10,338 nucleotides of DNA, taken from assembly GCA_028711205.1 (NCBI GenBank), contig JAQTSP010000072.1:1-10338 (forward strand). The letters are read 5' to 3'. Under the pieces are notes generated by a model, which made no database searches, had not been told where the DNA came from, and saw nothing but the letters and a program-made list of their open reading frames with translations. The stretch comes from Eubacteriales bacterium. GTDB lineage: Bacteria; Bacillota; Clostridia; Christensenellales; SZUA-584. The position numbers and the translations under genes were made by a program. Positions 1 to 6,871 of the stretch are shown here, in pieces (the first letter of the stretch is position 1; the number at the start of each line of letters is the position of its first letter).

Positions 1-487
1 GCTCCAGTTCCGCCGGGGTAAGAGTTTCAATATCCAGGTCTTTCGCCTCAGAGACGATAAAATCAACCAGACGGCTAAATTCCTTCGTGTTGTATACAGA
101 TGAGCCTTTATAAGCAAATACAAGTACCCTTCCGTTATCGGCGTAATCTATCACATCGACAAACCACGCAATTTTGTTCTTACCGTCGTGAGACGCCCAG
201 TCGATTTTAAATTGGTCAAGCTCTGATTTATCAATCTCCATTGAGTAAAATGATCCGACCTGTCTAACCGCATGACGATAGACGTCTTCCTTGATTGTGC
301 CGGTAGCTTTTGCTATTTCTTCTGCCAAACTCCACATGTAATTATTGGCTTCGTTGCTTCGTTTTTTGCTTGACTTGACGATCTCATATTCGCCGGGCTT
401 AAACTTCAGGAGAAATTTCATGATATCCGAGATAGGGGCGGCAATTATTAAGTTACCGCCCTCACGTTTTGCTCCAAGAATGTTCAT
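1..487 (-). CDS. NinB-like phage recombination protein (C-terminus cut by window edge)
   Basis: The frame is open from an ATG at 487 to the window edge, giving 162 visible residues and no stop. The start overlaps the bet stop as ATGA, so translation is probably coupled; the ribosome binding site is weak. Visible motifs are KKRSNEANNYMWSLAEEIA (about residues 41-59), a Tyr/Arg helix EDVYRHAVRQVG, YKGSSVYNTKEFSRLVDFI and IETLTPAEL near the cut. This pattern is typical of the small phage proteins grouped with lambda NinB, which assist single-strand annealing recombination. Its place directly after Bet fits that role. The function is inferred from family resemblance and position. An unrelated phage protein with the same motifs cannot be excluded. 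Confidence 0.7.
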   Translation of the reverse strand, partial: MNILGAKREGGNLIIAAPISDIMKFLLKFKPGEYEIVKSSKKRSNEANNYMWSLAEEIAKATGTIKEDVYRHAVRQVGSFYSMEIDKSELDQFKIDWASHDGKNKIAWFVDVIDYADNGRVLVFAYKGSSVYNTKEFSRLVDFIVSEAKDLDIETLTPAELE

Positions 488-1164
488 GCGTCCAGCGGAT
501 CGCCGGATGGCTCATATTCAGCTTCAACAATAACCGGCTCCTGCATGCCGTCATACAAAGGCTCATCTACGCTCATTTCCTCTGCGGAATAAAGTCCCCT
601 AAACTCATCGGGGAAAGCCTCGCGCAGCGCCTGAACAAGCGCAACCTTACGAATCATCGTCGCCGGTTTTTTTACCCACTGGCTGTTTGTTTCGCCGTTT
701 GCTTTTTTCCCCTCGTATTCCTCAAGGGATACCGTCATTTCTACGGGACACTCGTAACCTTTGACATATACCTTTGCCCATCCTCCGACAAGCGATTCGC
801 CCTCAACGCGAAGAGTCCCTATGCGATGCTCAAGAGTTCCGTCTTCCTTGACAACAACAATCCCCGCCTGTTGTCCGGCATAATCTTTTTGTCGACGGGC
901 GCGTTTTGTAAACACATCCTTACCCGTAACCATAGTTGCAGACTGTGAGCCGTATTTTATGAGGTACGCGTCACGAAGAAACGGGTTAAGGTGCTGAAAG
1001 CGGCAGAGGTTAAGAAACATAACAATTTCCTGATCGCTGACGTTCCCGCCGCCGGAAACGAGATAATTACGAATAATCGACGGACTTAGGTGCACCATTT
1101 CGCCGTTGCTTTCGTAATCTACCATTTTATTTTCTGCGCCTTTTTGCGCAAGGCTGTTTGCCAT
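484..1164 (-). CDS. bet: Phage single-strand annealing recombinase, Bet/RecT family
   Basis: This 226-aa protein matches the Bet branch of the RecT/Red-beta annealases, which coat ssDNA and pair complementary strands during phage recombination. Recognisable features are the helix LNLCRFQHLNPFLRDAYLIK (51-70), GSQSATMVTGKDVFTKRA (72-89), the GGWAKVYVKG strand (127-136), and the family signature WVKKPATMIRKVALVQALRE (163-182) followed by AFP. The acidic tail (VDEPLYDG to the end) is variable in the family. The ATG at 1164 overlaps the upstream stop as TAATG and has GGAGGG 8 nt before it. It sits in a YqaJ exonuclease - DUF1351 - Bet - NinB-like block, the usual annealase/exonuclease pairing. 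The family assignment is strong; activity is inferred. Confidence 0.92.
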   Translation of the reverse strand: MANSLAQKGAENKMVDYESNGEMVHLSPSIIRNYLVSGGGNVSDQEIVMFLNLCRFQHLNPFLRDAYLIKYGSQSATMVTGKDVFTKRARRQKDYAGQQAGIVVVKEDGTLEHRIGTLRVEGESLVGGWAKVYVKGYECPVEMTVSLEEYEGKKANGETNSQWVKKPATMIRKVALVQALREAFPDEFRGLYSAEEMSVDEPLYDGMQEPVIVEAEYEPSGDPLDA

Positions 1165-2033
1165 TAGTTAATCCCTCCATATTTGATGTTGTGGCGCTCA
1201 GTTAGGGCTTTCATATCGGCCCTAAATTCTGCTGTCGTCTCGTAAAAAATGACTTTAATGGTTTTTGTATCGCCGCATTTAGGCTTAACGTCCATGTAAA
1301 CGTCATGCGGCTGTATGTATTCAGGCGCCGGCTGTTCGGGCAAGTATTCCTGTTTCATCGATTCCGCAGAACGAAGCAAAATTTCGTCCGCCTTCTTTGC
1401 CTCGTATTCGTCAAGGCGTTTCTGCTGTTCGTCAAGCCGCATTTTTTCCTCAAGCGCAGCACCAAGGTCTAAGCCGTTAAGATATTTGTCTTTAATCTGC
1501 GTCTCAAACGGACTTTTCAATGCGGAGATTGATTCAAGGTCTTTTCTTGCACGGTCAATAGTTTCGATGATTGTTGTCTCAATTTCTTTTTGTCTGAAAG
1601 TCACATTCAGCCATCGTTCGTCCCACATTTTAACAAGAGGCACCAATTCCAAAAGGTCGCCGATATTTTTTTGATAAAATGATTCAATCTCTGCTTTCTT
1701 CTCAGCCTTGAGCACATCATCAAAAGCTTTAACCTGACCGTCGATTGCGAGAATGGGTGCATCAATCAGTGCCACAAGTTCTTTCACGTTCTTTTCAAAG
1801 GTTTCATATGGAGCAAGACAAGCCTTTTTAACTTCTTTACGCTTGTCCTCGATGGCCTTTTTAAGCGCGTTCAACTTTGCTTTGTCGGCCTTTGCCTCGC
1901 GTATGCTGTCCTCCGTTACAACAAGCCCGTTATAATGCGTCAGGCTCAATGTAAGCCATGTTTTAAGCTGCTCGTGGTTGTAATCGATAGTGGCCGGTAG
2001 AGTTTCTAGGTCTGTCAACAATTCAAAGTCCAT
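1164..2033 (-). CDS. DUF1351 family phage protein, Bet partner
   Basis: This 289-aa, strongly helical and charged protein fits the DUF1351 family. Characteristic stretches are NYNG-like HYNGLVVTEDSIREAKADKA (33-52), the lysine-rich KKAIEDKRKEVKKACLAPYE, and the central KNVKELVALIDAPILAIDGQ with coiled-coil-like helices on either side. The C-terminal 40 residues (PKCGDTKTIKVIFYETTAEF...) look like a separate small beta-alpha unit. DUF1351 genes are commonly found immediately before RecT/Bet genes in Firmicutes phages, as here; no biochemical function is established as far as I know. The start at 2033 overlaps the upstream stop (TAATG) and follows AAAGGGGG by about 10 nt. A role as a helper of the annealase is an inference from context. 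Confidence 0.85.
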   Translation of the reverse strand: MDFELLTDLETLPATIDYNHEQLKTWLTLSLTHYNGLVVTEDSIREAKADKAKLNALKKAIEDKRKEVKKACLAPYETFEKNVKELVALIDAPILAIDGQVKAFDDVLKAEKKAEIESFYQKNIGDLLELVPLVKMWDERWLNVTFRQKEIETTIIETIDRARKDLESISALKSPFETQIKDKYLNGLDLGAALEEKMRLDEQQKRLDEYEAKKADEILLRSAESMKQEYLPEQPAPEYIQPHDVYMDVKPKCGDTKTIKVIFYETTAEFRADMKALTERHNIKYGGIN

Positions 2034-2290
2034 TATATTTTATCCCCCTTTATTTCCCATCCTGCGAGAATGTTGATTATTCTAAAATTCGATTTTGATT
2101 TAGAGTTAGGTATATACCACACATTAAAACCACTAACATCATCCGTTGATTTTATCTCGTGATATGATTCGACTTCTTTATACAATCTGTTCGCGAGATA
2201 AAGGCACCGGTCGTCGCGTAACGTTGTTGAGATTTTTGAAATATTAACTTCGATTCGCCAAACAAAAATCTTCCATAAAAATTTTTTCAC
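2033..2290 (-). CDS. Small unknown phage protein in the recombination block
   Basis: I do not recognise this 85-aa protein. It begins with a basic, aromatic segment (KKFLWKIFVWRIEVNISK) and then has a mixed charged region with a strand-rich end (GFNVWYIPNS, FRIINILAGWEI). No cysteine pairs or membrane segment are evident beyond the short hydrophobic start. The start is GTG at 2290, 4 nt after a perfect AGGAGG (2295-2300). An ATG at 2292 in another frame is followed at once by TGA, so GTG is the only good choice. The stop overlaps the DUF1351 start as TAATG. It lies between the YqaJ nuclease and DUF1351, so it may serve recombination, but that is context only. Confidence 0.65.
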   Translation of the reverse strand: MKKFLWKIFVWRIEVNISKISTTLRDDRCLYLANRLYKEVESYHEIKSTDDVSGFNVWYIPNSKSKSNFRIINILAGWEIKGDKI

Positions 2291-2299
2291 ATTTCCTCC

Positions 2300-2956
2300 T
2301 TAAATTCGCGGGAGTTTCAGATTTGGTTTTTTACCGGATTGAACGTACTCCCAAAAGTTTGTTACTTCTTTTTCAACAATGGCGATATCGTCAAGGTAAT
2401 CGACGCGCTCAAAGTGATAATGCCGAGTTGTAAGCATGAGATTTCCGTTTTTATAATGCTTTAATTGAGCTTTTACCTTTACAAATTCCCATCCGGTAGC
2501 TATCATCTGATGAAGTATCTGAACAAAATAAACATCCGGTATTTGATCGTCCCATTTTTTCCAGTCCTGAGATTTGATAATCTCTGCCGTTTTAATTTCA
2601 AGTCCGCCATTTCGGCCAATATCATCTTCAAGTTCTCCGTCTGGAGTGGCAAAAATGAAAGGTTTTTCAAGGTTTCTGATGATTTTATATGGCGTAAACA
2701 ACAACTTGTATTCCGGGAAATCAAGGGCAAATAGAGAACGCAATAATGGCTCAGCATCGTTGCCGTATTGCATTTGGGGATTTGATAAATCTCCGGTGTC
2801 TCTTCGCCCTGTTTTTTCTTCCCATAAAGCGACATTGTTTTTCCATGGTGAATAACCGAGTATTATCGGAGCGTCCGAGGCTCCTATGCCATTTTTGCGT
2901 TCGGCAAGCCATTTTTCGCGTTCTGTCAAAATTTCACCGTCTCTAAGAATGCTCAT
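2300..2956 (-). CDS. YqaJ-like viral recombinase, PD-(D/E)XK exonuclease
   Basis: This 218-aa protein has the hallmarks of the YqaJ/lambda-exonuclease-type family, which resects dsDNA ends 5' to 3' to load an annealase. The N-terminal GIGASDAPIILGYSPWKN (23-40) is the typical YqaJ opening. YGNDAEPLLR (64-73) supplies the helix glutamate. The nuclease core follows: ATPDGE (Asp106), then GGLEIKTA with Glu120 and Lys122 forming the ExK motif. FVQILHQM (144-151) is the conserved glutamine helix. All expected catalytic residues are present and the length is normal. The ATG at 2956 has CGGAG 7 nt upstream and lies 14 nt inside the AbrB-like gene's end. Together with Bet (three genes on) it forms a two-component recombination system. 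Confidence 0.9.
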   Translation of the reverse strand: MSILRDGEILTEREKWLAERKNGIGASDAPIILGYSPWKNNVALWEEKTGRRDTGDLSNPQMQYGNDAEPLLRSLFALDFPEYKLLFTPYKIIRNLEKPFIFATPDGELEDDIGRNGGLEIKTAEIIKSQDWKKWDDQIPDVYFVQILHQMIATGWEFVKVKAQLKHYKNGNLMLTTRHYHFERVDYLDDIAIVEKEVTNFWEYVQSGKKPNLKLPRI

Positions 2957-3209
2957 TGCTCATCTCCGCAACTTCAGCGATGTTCTGCAAGCATCTGCGG
3001 CAGAAGGTAATGCCGTCGATGACAACGATTCCGGTTGATTCGCCGCACATGGTGCATCCGCGCTGATATTTCTTCAGAATGATGCAATCTCCATCGACAT
3101 AGATTTCCATTGAATCCCTGTCGTTGATATTCAAAGTACGGCGCAGTTCTTTCGGCAGTACGATTCTCCCCAGCTCGTCAACCGTCCTTACGATTCCTGT
3201 AGCTTTCAT
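2943..3209 (-). CDS. AbrB/SpoVT-type DNA-binding protein with C-terminal zinc ribbon
   Basis: Residues 1-48 are a clear SpoVT-AbrB swapped-hairpin DNA-binding domain: GIVRTVDELGRIVLPKELRR, then LNINDRDSMEIYVDGDCIIL. This fold acts as a dimer or tetramer on AT-rich promoters. Residues 52-73 add a Cys4 module (C52-x2-C55 ... C70-x2-C73) that likely binds zinc, followed by a short acidic tail. The total is 88 aa. Related phage proteins with this AbrB-plus-zinc arrangement are familiar from Clostridia prophages. The start ATG at 3209 has only a weak AGTGAG-type ribosome site. Its 3' end overlaps the YqaJ start by 14 nt, suggesting coupled translation. It probably regulates phage or host transcription; the target is unknown. 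Confidence 0.88.
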   Translation of the reverse strand: MKATGIVRTVDELGRIVLPKELRRTLNINDRDSMEIYVDGDCIILKKYQRGCTMCGESTGIVVIDGITFCRRCLQNIAEVAEMSNEHS

Positions 3210-3249
3210 TTGACAATCTCACTTTCTGCCCTGTATAATGGGCGTGTAT

Positions 3250-3927
3250 TTATTCCCATTGGCCGGGTTCGCTGTGACTAGCGGCCCGGTCCTTTCTTTC
3301 ATTCTCGCAGGATTCGCAATATAAGCCATCCCCGCAAGCCTCACCGCAGCGCAGACAAAATCCGAATGACAACTGATCGTCGCAGATGTTCATGATCTTA
3401 CGCAGCGGCCATAACCGTTTGAGGTAAGACAGTGCCGTTTTGTAGACATAGTGATAATATCGTGCGGCGTCTTCTCTTTCGTCTATTAGATAGAATCCGC
3501 TGCCGAAATTGGCTACCGGCACTCCATCTTTTCTGGCCTCAGAAACAAGTTCCCTGATCTGCCGGTTTTCAAGACCGGTCTTTTGCCTCAAAAACGGATA
3601 GTCAACCGCGTTTTGCTTTCCGGCCGGGATATGCATGGTAACGACAGCGTATTTTTTAGGCTCAGAGGCGTTTGCAAACGTCTGTACGCGTTTTTCGGGA
3701 GTATAGGAGTATACACGCCCCACCCGGTGGTATTCGGGCCATATATCGGCGATTTCGCAATTAAGAATTTTCGCTATCGTTTCTGCCGTTTCCGGCGTCG
3801 GTAAGACCTTGCCTTTTTCAAAATTTGATATCATGGGGCCGTCTATGTACCAAACGCCTATGCGAGAGGCTAAATCGATTTGACGTACATATCCGCGTTC
3901 AAGACGGAGTTTTTGTAATTGGTTCAT
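3250..3927 (-). CDS. XRE-family regulator with central winged-helix-like region and zinc ribbon
   Basis: This 225-aa protein shows three parts. Residues 1-65 are an XRE-type helix-turn-helix (LQKLRLERG, QIDLASRIGV, MISNFEKGKVLPTPETAETI, then IAKILNCEIADIW); the recognition helix is around residues 31-40. Residues about 110-150 resemble a small winged helix (FLRQKTGLENRQIRELVSEA, then GVPVANFGSGFYLI), as seen in other Firmicutes phage regulators. Residues 191-207 form a zinc ribbon, C191-x2-C194-x9-C204-x2-C207, with an extra Cys198. The ATG at 3927 follows AAAGGGGTG by 5 nt. It sits midway in the leftward early operon, just before the AbrB-like gene. A role in transcription control or replication initiation is possible; I cannot tell which. 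Confidence 0.75.
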   Translation of the reverse strand: MNQLQKLRLERGYVRQIDLASRIGVWYIDGPMISNFEKGKVLPTPETAETIAKILNCEIADIWPEYHRVGRVYSYTPEKRVQTFANASEPKKYAVVTMHIPAGKQNAVDYPFLRQKTGLENRQIRELVSEARKDGVPVANFGSGFYLIDEREDAARYYHYVYKTALSYLKRLWPLRKIMNICDDQLSFGFCLRCGEACGDGLYCESCENERKDRAASHSEPGQWE

Positions 3928-3946
3928 TGCATCACCCCTTTTTAAT

Positions 3947-4171
3947 TCATTGCTTTGCTTTCTTCTTTTCGAGGCGTGTTATCCCATCGTGGCGAAATTC
4001 CTTATATGGATACAGCTTTGCTGATTCTGCATATTGCGCGTTGCGTATCGATTCGTATGCTGCCCATTCCGTACAGGACGCGTGACATGTTGCGGAACGT
4101 CCGGGGCAGTCTCGGCGGCAGGGGCTAGGGTTTAAGTAGTTCGGGATTATCAACGTGATCTCTTCTTCCAT
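3947..4171 (-). CDS. Small Cys-rich phage protein
   Basis: This 74-aa protein carries a compact cysteine cluster, PCRRDCPGRSATCHASCTEW (17-36), with Cys at 18, 22, 29 and 33 (plus His30), followed by a charged helical tail with KEFRHDGITRLEKKKAK. The CxxxC-PxRSxxCHxxCxxW/Y pattern is common in short uncharacterised proteins of Firmicutes phage early regions and probably binds one zinc ion. Its start lies 22 nt inside the upstream membrane-protein gene and has only a weak AGG ribosome site, so it probably depends on translational coupling. The function is unknown. Confidence 0.7.
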   Translation of the reverse strand: MEEEITLIIPNYLNPSPCRRDCPGRSATCHASCTEWAAYESIRNAQYAESAKLYPYKEFRHDGITRLEKKKAKQ

Positions 4172-4386
4172 TTACCTGATTTATATACCGCATACGCACA
4201 TACGACGATCAATCCAACGGTGATCAAGTTGCCTGTAGTCTCGTTTATGACGCCCATCATACCGGCTGTCATGACGCAAGCGCCAGAAATAAACATGGAG
4301 GCAGCGGCAAACAGGCAGATTTCGCGCTTGAGCTGTATAGATATCTTGCGTAAGTGTCGGCCTTTGAGGGATAAAAGCTTCATCAT
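4150..4386 (-). CDS. Small two-helix membrane protein
   Basis: This 78-aa protein has a basic N-terminus (LKGRHLRKISIQLKR), a first hydrophobic segment LFAAASMFISGACVMTAGMM (about 25-44), a short loop VINETTGN, a second segment LITVGLIVVCAYAVY (54-68) and a basic tail KSGKWKKRSR. Positive charge at both ends predicts both termini in the cytoplasm. The ATG at 4386 overlaps the preceding stop as ATGA, with AAGGG 6 nt upstream; a second ATG follows at once. The layout resembles a small holin, but holins normally sit in late lysis cassettes. Here an early-operon membrane protein of unknown role is more likely. Confidence 0.65.
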   Translation of the reverse strand: MMKLLSLKGRHLRKISIQLKREICLFAAASMFISGACVMTAGMMGVINETTGNLITVGLIVVCAYAVYKSGKWKKRSR

Positions 4387-5528
4387 GCGTTACCCTTGAC
4401 CTCGTACCATTTGGTTCTGACAAAACTAAAATATTTTTCAAAAGAGTCAAATGAATCAAAAATAAACTCTGCCTCTATCCCATCATCCCATTTGAAAATA
4501 CCATTTTCGATATTGTAGATTTTTCTTTCTGTCAATTTGATATTATTTGTTTCTGCGCAGAACACTTTGCCGCTCCAGTATTCCGGCTCCGGCTTATAGC
4601 CATCCAGTAAAAGGAACTCGTCGCATTCAGAAGGATCAAAACAATTATCTTTCGTCACCACAAGTCCATTTGTTGGAACTTCCTCAACCCTAAGTATGTC
4701 TCCAATATTAAGAGGCGGATCATGACGCCCCTCTTTTACGATATAGATGTATTCACCCTCTAAGGGTTCGCGCTTTACCATAGGTACGAGACATGCAGAT
4801 AAAGTAGGATTATGTTCGGAAAAGTATTCAAATGAATTGTATCTGCCGAAAGATTTATATCCACCGTCAGAGCGAACATAACCGTCCGCATCGATTGTGT
4901 ATACCTTACCTTTTATAAACCGTTTGCCTTCTTCATAGTCCTTCGTGCAATACATTCTCGCAATAGGTTCGGCAGGGACGGCGTCGGGCAAAAGCTCCAT
5001 GTCGGATTCGCGTATAATGTTACTGAAATGGCTCTTGTCTGTTTCGCTCTCGCCGTACCAGCGGTCGCTACCAGGACGCTTTTCATACAGCGTTACCGTT
5101 TCGCCGATAGTAAAACAATGATTATTGCTATTTCTTGTTATCCTAGCTTTTGCGCCGACACGAAAACCGGATGCGGGGGATTCTACCGGGACAAGTACGA
5201 CATACTCGGACGGAAAGATATATGCCCCATCCTCTACGCCGTAATCATATATAATTCCATCACTAACAACGTTCACTACAAATTCATCACCGTTTTTATA
5301 ATCCTCATATGTGGCATGAGCAGATACAATCCTAATTCTCTCGCCTTGCTTTGCGTGGCGCTTTTCCTTCCGGTACATTGGCGCTTTTTCCGTAAGCTCT
5401 AGCGCATATTCGGGTAAACAGAACGCGCCGATGTTATAGATAACCTCACCTTTGCCGTTAAAAAAGCTGCCGGTTATGGTGTTGTGCTCTGGATTAAGAG
5501 CGACACGGTCGCCGATGTTGTATTTCAT
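4383..5528 (-). CDS. Large protein of about six repeated SH3-like beta units
   Basis: I do not recognise a named family for this 381-aa protein. It reads as about six degenerate units of 45-60 residues. Each starts with a strand of the type G-x-(R/K/Y)-hydrophobic and carries a later (Y/F)xxG(D/E)xxxV or K-x-Y-x-I strand. Approximate units are 1-46 (IGDRVALN), 60-115 (GERIRIVSA ... NGDEFVV), 124-182 (VGAKARITR ... IGETVTLYE), 190-250 (ARMYCTKDY ... KGKVYTI), 258-310 (GEYIYIVKEG ... IGDILRVEEV) and 319-378 (GKVFCAETN ... ERKIYNIENG). Units 4 and 6 resemble each other closely, as do 2, 3 and 5. Such small barrels often bind protein or nucleic acid. The ATG at 5528 has AGGAGG 7 nt upstream and overlaps the previous stop (ATGA). 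Confidence 0.72.
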   Translation of the reverse strand: MKYNIGDRVALNPEHNTITGSFFNGKGEVIYNIGAFCLPEYALELTEKAPMYRKEKRHAKQGERIRIVSAHATYEDYKNGDEFVVNVVSDGIIYDYGVEDGAYIFPSEYVVLVPVESPASGFRVGAKARITRNSNNHCFTIGETVTLYEKRPGSDRWYGESETDKSHFSNIIRESDMELLPDAVPAEPIARMYCTKDYEEGKRFIKGKVYTIDADGYVRSDGGYKSFGRYNSFEYFSEHNPTLSACLVPMVKREPLEGEYIYIVKEGRHDPPLNIGDILRVEEVPTNGLVVTKDNCFDPSECDEFLLLDGYKPEPEYWSGKVFCAETNNIKLTERKIYNIENGIFKWDDGIEAEFIFDSFDSFEKYFSFVRTKWYEVKGNA

Positions 5529-6055
5529 TGTGGTTCCTCCTTTTTATGTCCTTTTGTACACCCAAAATTGCCATCAAATGCTGAGCCGCAAAAATATCGT
5601 CTTGTACTTGTACCATCTTGCATATCTCCATACCATAAAGCGCAATTTGTGGTTTCTTTTTTTGTGCACTCTTCGCATCGCACGATACCAATGGCGCGCC
5701 TATTCCACGCAGCATCGGCTTTTGCCCTACGCCTAAACCAGTTTGCAAATGAAGCGTGGCATACACGGCATTCACGCCTGTAATGCTTTCTGTTTGCCGT
5801 TCCTTCAATGTATTGCTCCTGCATAAAAGGATTTAATGAGCCGCAGAACGGACACGGAAGTAACTCTGCCTTTGATTTCTCTGGTTCGGCTGTTTCTGGT
5901 ACGTAGTAAGGGCATGGATCCTTACATCGGTTTTTACGATTATAAATACAACATTTTATAAATGGATATTCATCGTCACCATGGTCATTTGCACATGTGT
6001 TACACGGACAATTTGGAGTAGCTTGTATACAGCTATCGTAATGCTTGCCTTTCAA
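5525..6055 (-). CDS. Lar-like zinc protein with three cysteine clusters
   Basis: This 176-aa protein has three separate cysteine clusters. The first (residues 9-49, CPCNTCANDHGDDEYPF and further Cys pairs) resembles small phage zinc modules. The middle (65-121) matches the Lar restriction-alleviation-like family: LLPCPFCGS (C68, C71), then RECRVCHASF (C96, C99) and the typical ending AKADAAWNRRA. The third (127-166) begins VRCEECTKKETTNCALW and ends YFCGSAFDG, a pattern seen in other phage proteins. Lambda-type Lar modulates host type I restriction, but most Firmicutes members are untested, so that function is only a possibility. The start is TTG at 6055, chosen because a perfect AGGAGG lies 8 nt upstream and there is no in-frame ATG nearby. 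Confidence 0.75.
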   Translation of the reverse strand: MKGKHYDSCIQATPNCPCNTCANDHGDDEYPFIKCCIYNRKNRCKDPCPYYVPETAEPEKSKAELLPCPFCGSLNPFMQEQYIEGTANRKHYRRECRVCHASFANWFRRRAKADAAWNRRAIGIVRCEECTKKETTNCALWYGDMQDGTSTRRYFCGSAFDGNFGCTKGHKKEEPQ

Positions 6056-6077
6056 TGCTTGCTCCTCCTTTTATTTG

Positions 6078-6425
6078 TTAATGGCCATAATGCAAAATGG
6101 TTACATTGCAGTTTTCAAGAGCAATAAGCATCTGAAGCAGCGGACGGATGCGCCAGTAATATTCTTCGTTGGCAGAGAAGTTTTCAAGGTATTTGATGAC
6201 ATCCTTAATGGGTGCTTCTTTAATGCGATATCCACAAGAATCATGTATAATCTCGGTATCACCGTCATCAGAGAAAAAATGGCAGTCTGTTTCTTGTTTG
6301 AATATGTTCACAAAACCGACCATTTTGCGAAGCTCAAACATTGCTATTTTTTCGGCGTATACACTGCCGTCAAAAGTTGGGGCTTTGGTTTTTCTGACAA
6401 CATAAATTCGACTCTCATAACTCAC
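6078..6425 (-). CDS. Conserved-looking phage protein of unknown function
   Basis: This 115-aa protein opens with SYESRIYVVRKT, has a middle DCHFFSDDGDTEIIHDSCGY (47-66), then IKEAPIKDVIKYLE and an ending YWRIRPLLQMLIALE ... VTILHYGH. I recall similar small proteins with a SYESRIY start and a final LHFGY/LHYGH in Firmicutes phage early operons; none has a known function as far as I know. Alternating strands and one long helix suggest a small alpha-beta fold. The start is GTG at 6425, with GGAGG 8 nt upstream. A 22-nt gap separates it from the next gene, where the AGGAGG for the TTG start lies. Confidence 0.75.
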   Translation of the reverse strand: MSYESRIYVVRKTKAPTFDGSVYAEKIAMFELRKMVGFVNIFKQETDCHFFSDDGDTEIIHDSCGYRIKEAPIKDVIKYLENFSANEEYYWRIRPLLQMLIALENCNVTILHYGH

Positions 6426-6460
6426 GATTTAAACCTCCAAAATTTTTTAATCACATTCCA

Positions 6461-6538
6461 TCACAGCACCGCCAGCACCAAGGCCACAAACAGCAGGAAC
6501 AGAAACACAGTAAACAATACTTCGTTCGCCCGTTTCAT
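6461..6538 (-). CDS. 25-residue single-pass membrane microprotein
   Basis: This short frame encodes 25 residues: a charged start MKRANE, then an uninterrupted hydrophobic stretch VLFTVFLFLLFVALVLAVL to the stop. It fits one membrane helix with the basic N-terminus inside. The ATG at 6538 overlaps the stop of the upstream 90-aa gene as ATGA, the same coupling seen at several other junctions in this operon, and the orientation is the same. No independent ribosome site is obvious beyond the upstream gene's end. Without this frame there would be a gap of about 110 bp in an otherwise tightly packed operon. The function is unknown. Confidence 0.6.
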   Translation of the reverse strand: MKRANEVLFTVFLFLLFVALVLAVL

Positions 6539-6807
6539 ACCGCACCGCCGATCACCGACAGAATATGCCTCACAAGCTCCGGGTTTGGCTCTACAAAGCA
6601 GATTTCGTCTGTGCATGTCTCGATGCGGCCCATGACCGTCAATGCCTCTTGTATGCTCTCAAAGGTGCCGAGAAGTGTGTTCGCGTGGTACAAGTTGATG
6701 CCGAGTATATAGGGGTTGCCGGTGAACAGGGATTCGAGAAACCTCGGAAGGGTATATAGATGCTCTGTTTTCTCGATAACGTCTAAGTCTTGCGTGATGA
6801 TAACCAT
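6535..6807 (-). CDS. Small unknown phage protein (start corrected to ATG at 6807)
   Basis: This 90-aa protein begins MVIITQDLDVIEKTEHLY and contains GINLYHANTLLGTFESIQEA (39-58), in which a strand precedes a helix. It resembles in outline the small phage proteins that start with VITQD and contain LGxYxSxxEA; the match is loose. An in-frame GTG at 6816 would add three residues, but it overlaps the ribosome site itself. The AAGGAG at 6815-6820 is 8 nt before the ATG at 6807, which is therefore the better start. One copy of the 21-bp direct repeat (6832-6852) lies just upstream. The stop overlaps the 25-aa microprotein start. Confidence 0.7.
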   Translation of the reverse strand: MVIITQDLDVIEKTEHLYTLPRFLESLFTGNPYILGINLYHANTLLGTFESIQEALTVMGRIETCTDEICFVEPNPELVRHILSVIGGAV

Positions 6808-6831
6808 GTAGGTCACTCCTTACTGGTGTGA

Positions 6832-6852
6832 CATCACCTTGGTTATCTTTGG
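6832..6852 (-). repeat. 21-bp direct repeat, copy 2 (leader of the 90-aa gene)
   Basis: Twenty-one bases, including CCTTGGTTATCTTTGG on the + strand, are identical to 7896-7916 and in the same orientation. The copy lies in the intergenic leader 25 bp upstream of the 90-aa gene start, just before its ribosome site. A chance exact match of this length within 10 kb is very unlikely. The role is unknown: a protein or RNA signal, or the scar of a duplication. Confidence 0.85.
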
Positions 6853-6871
6853 TATATGTAGGCTATGCTTA

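Noticed and set aside
469..948. 159-aa + strand frame opposite the bet gene
   Set aside because: It lies wholly antisense to a well-supported annealase gene, and the protein has no recognisable domain or ribosome site.
3234..3239. TATAAT on the + strand between the XRE and AbrB-like genes
   Set aside because: No acceptable -35 was seen and no + strand gene follows; it is probably chance.
4150..4386. Two-helix protein as a phage holin
   Set aside because: It sits in the early leftward operon between regulators and unknown genes, with no endolysin nearby; topology alone is not enough.
4181..4459. 92-aa minus-strand frame overlapping the two-helix membrane protein
   Set aside because: It is out of frame with the membrane protein, has no good start context, and its composition looks like a shadow; the ATGA-coupled 78-aa frame explains the region.
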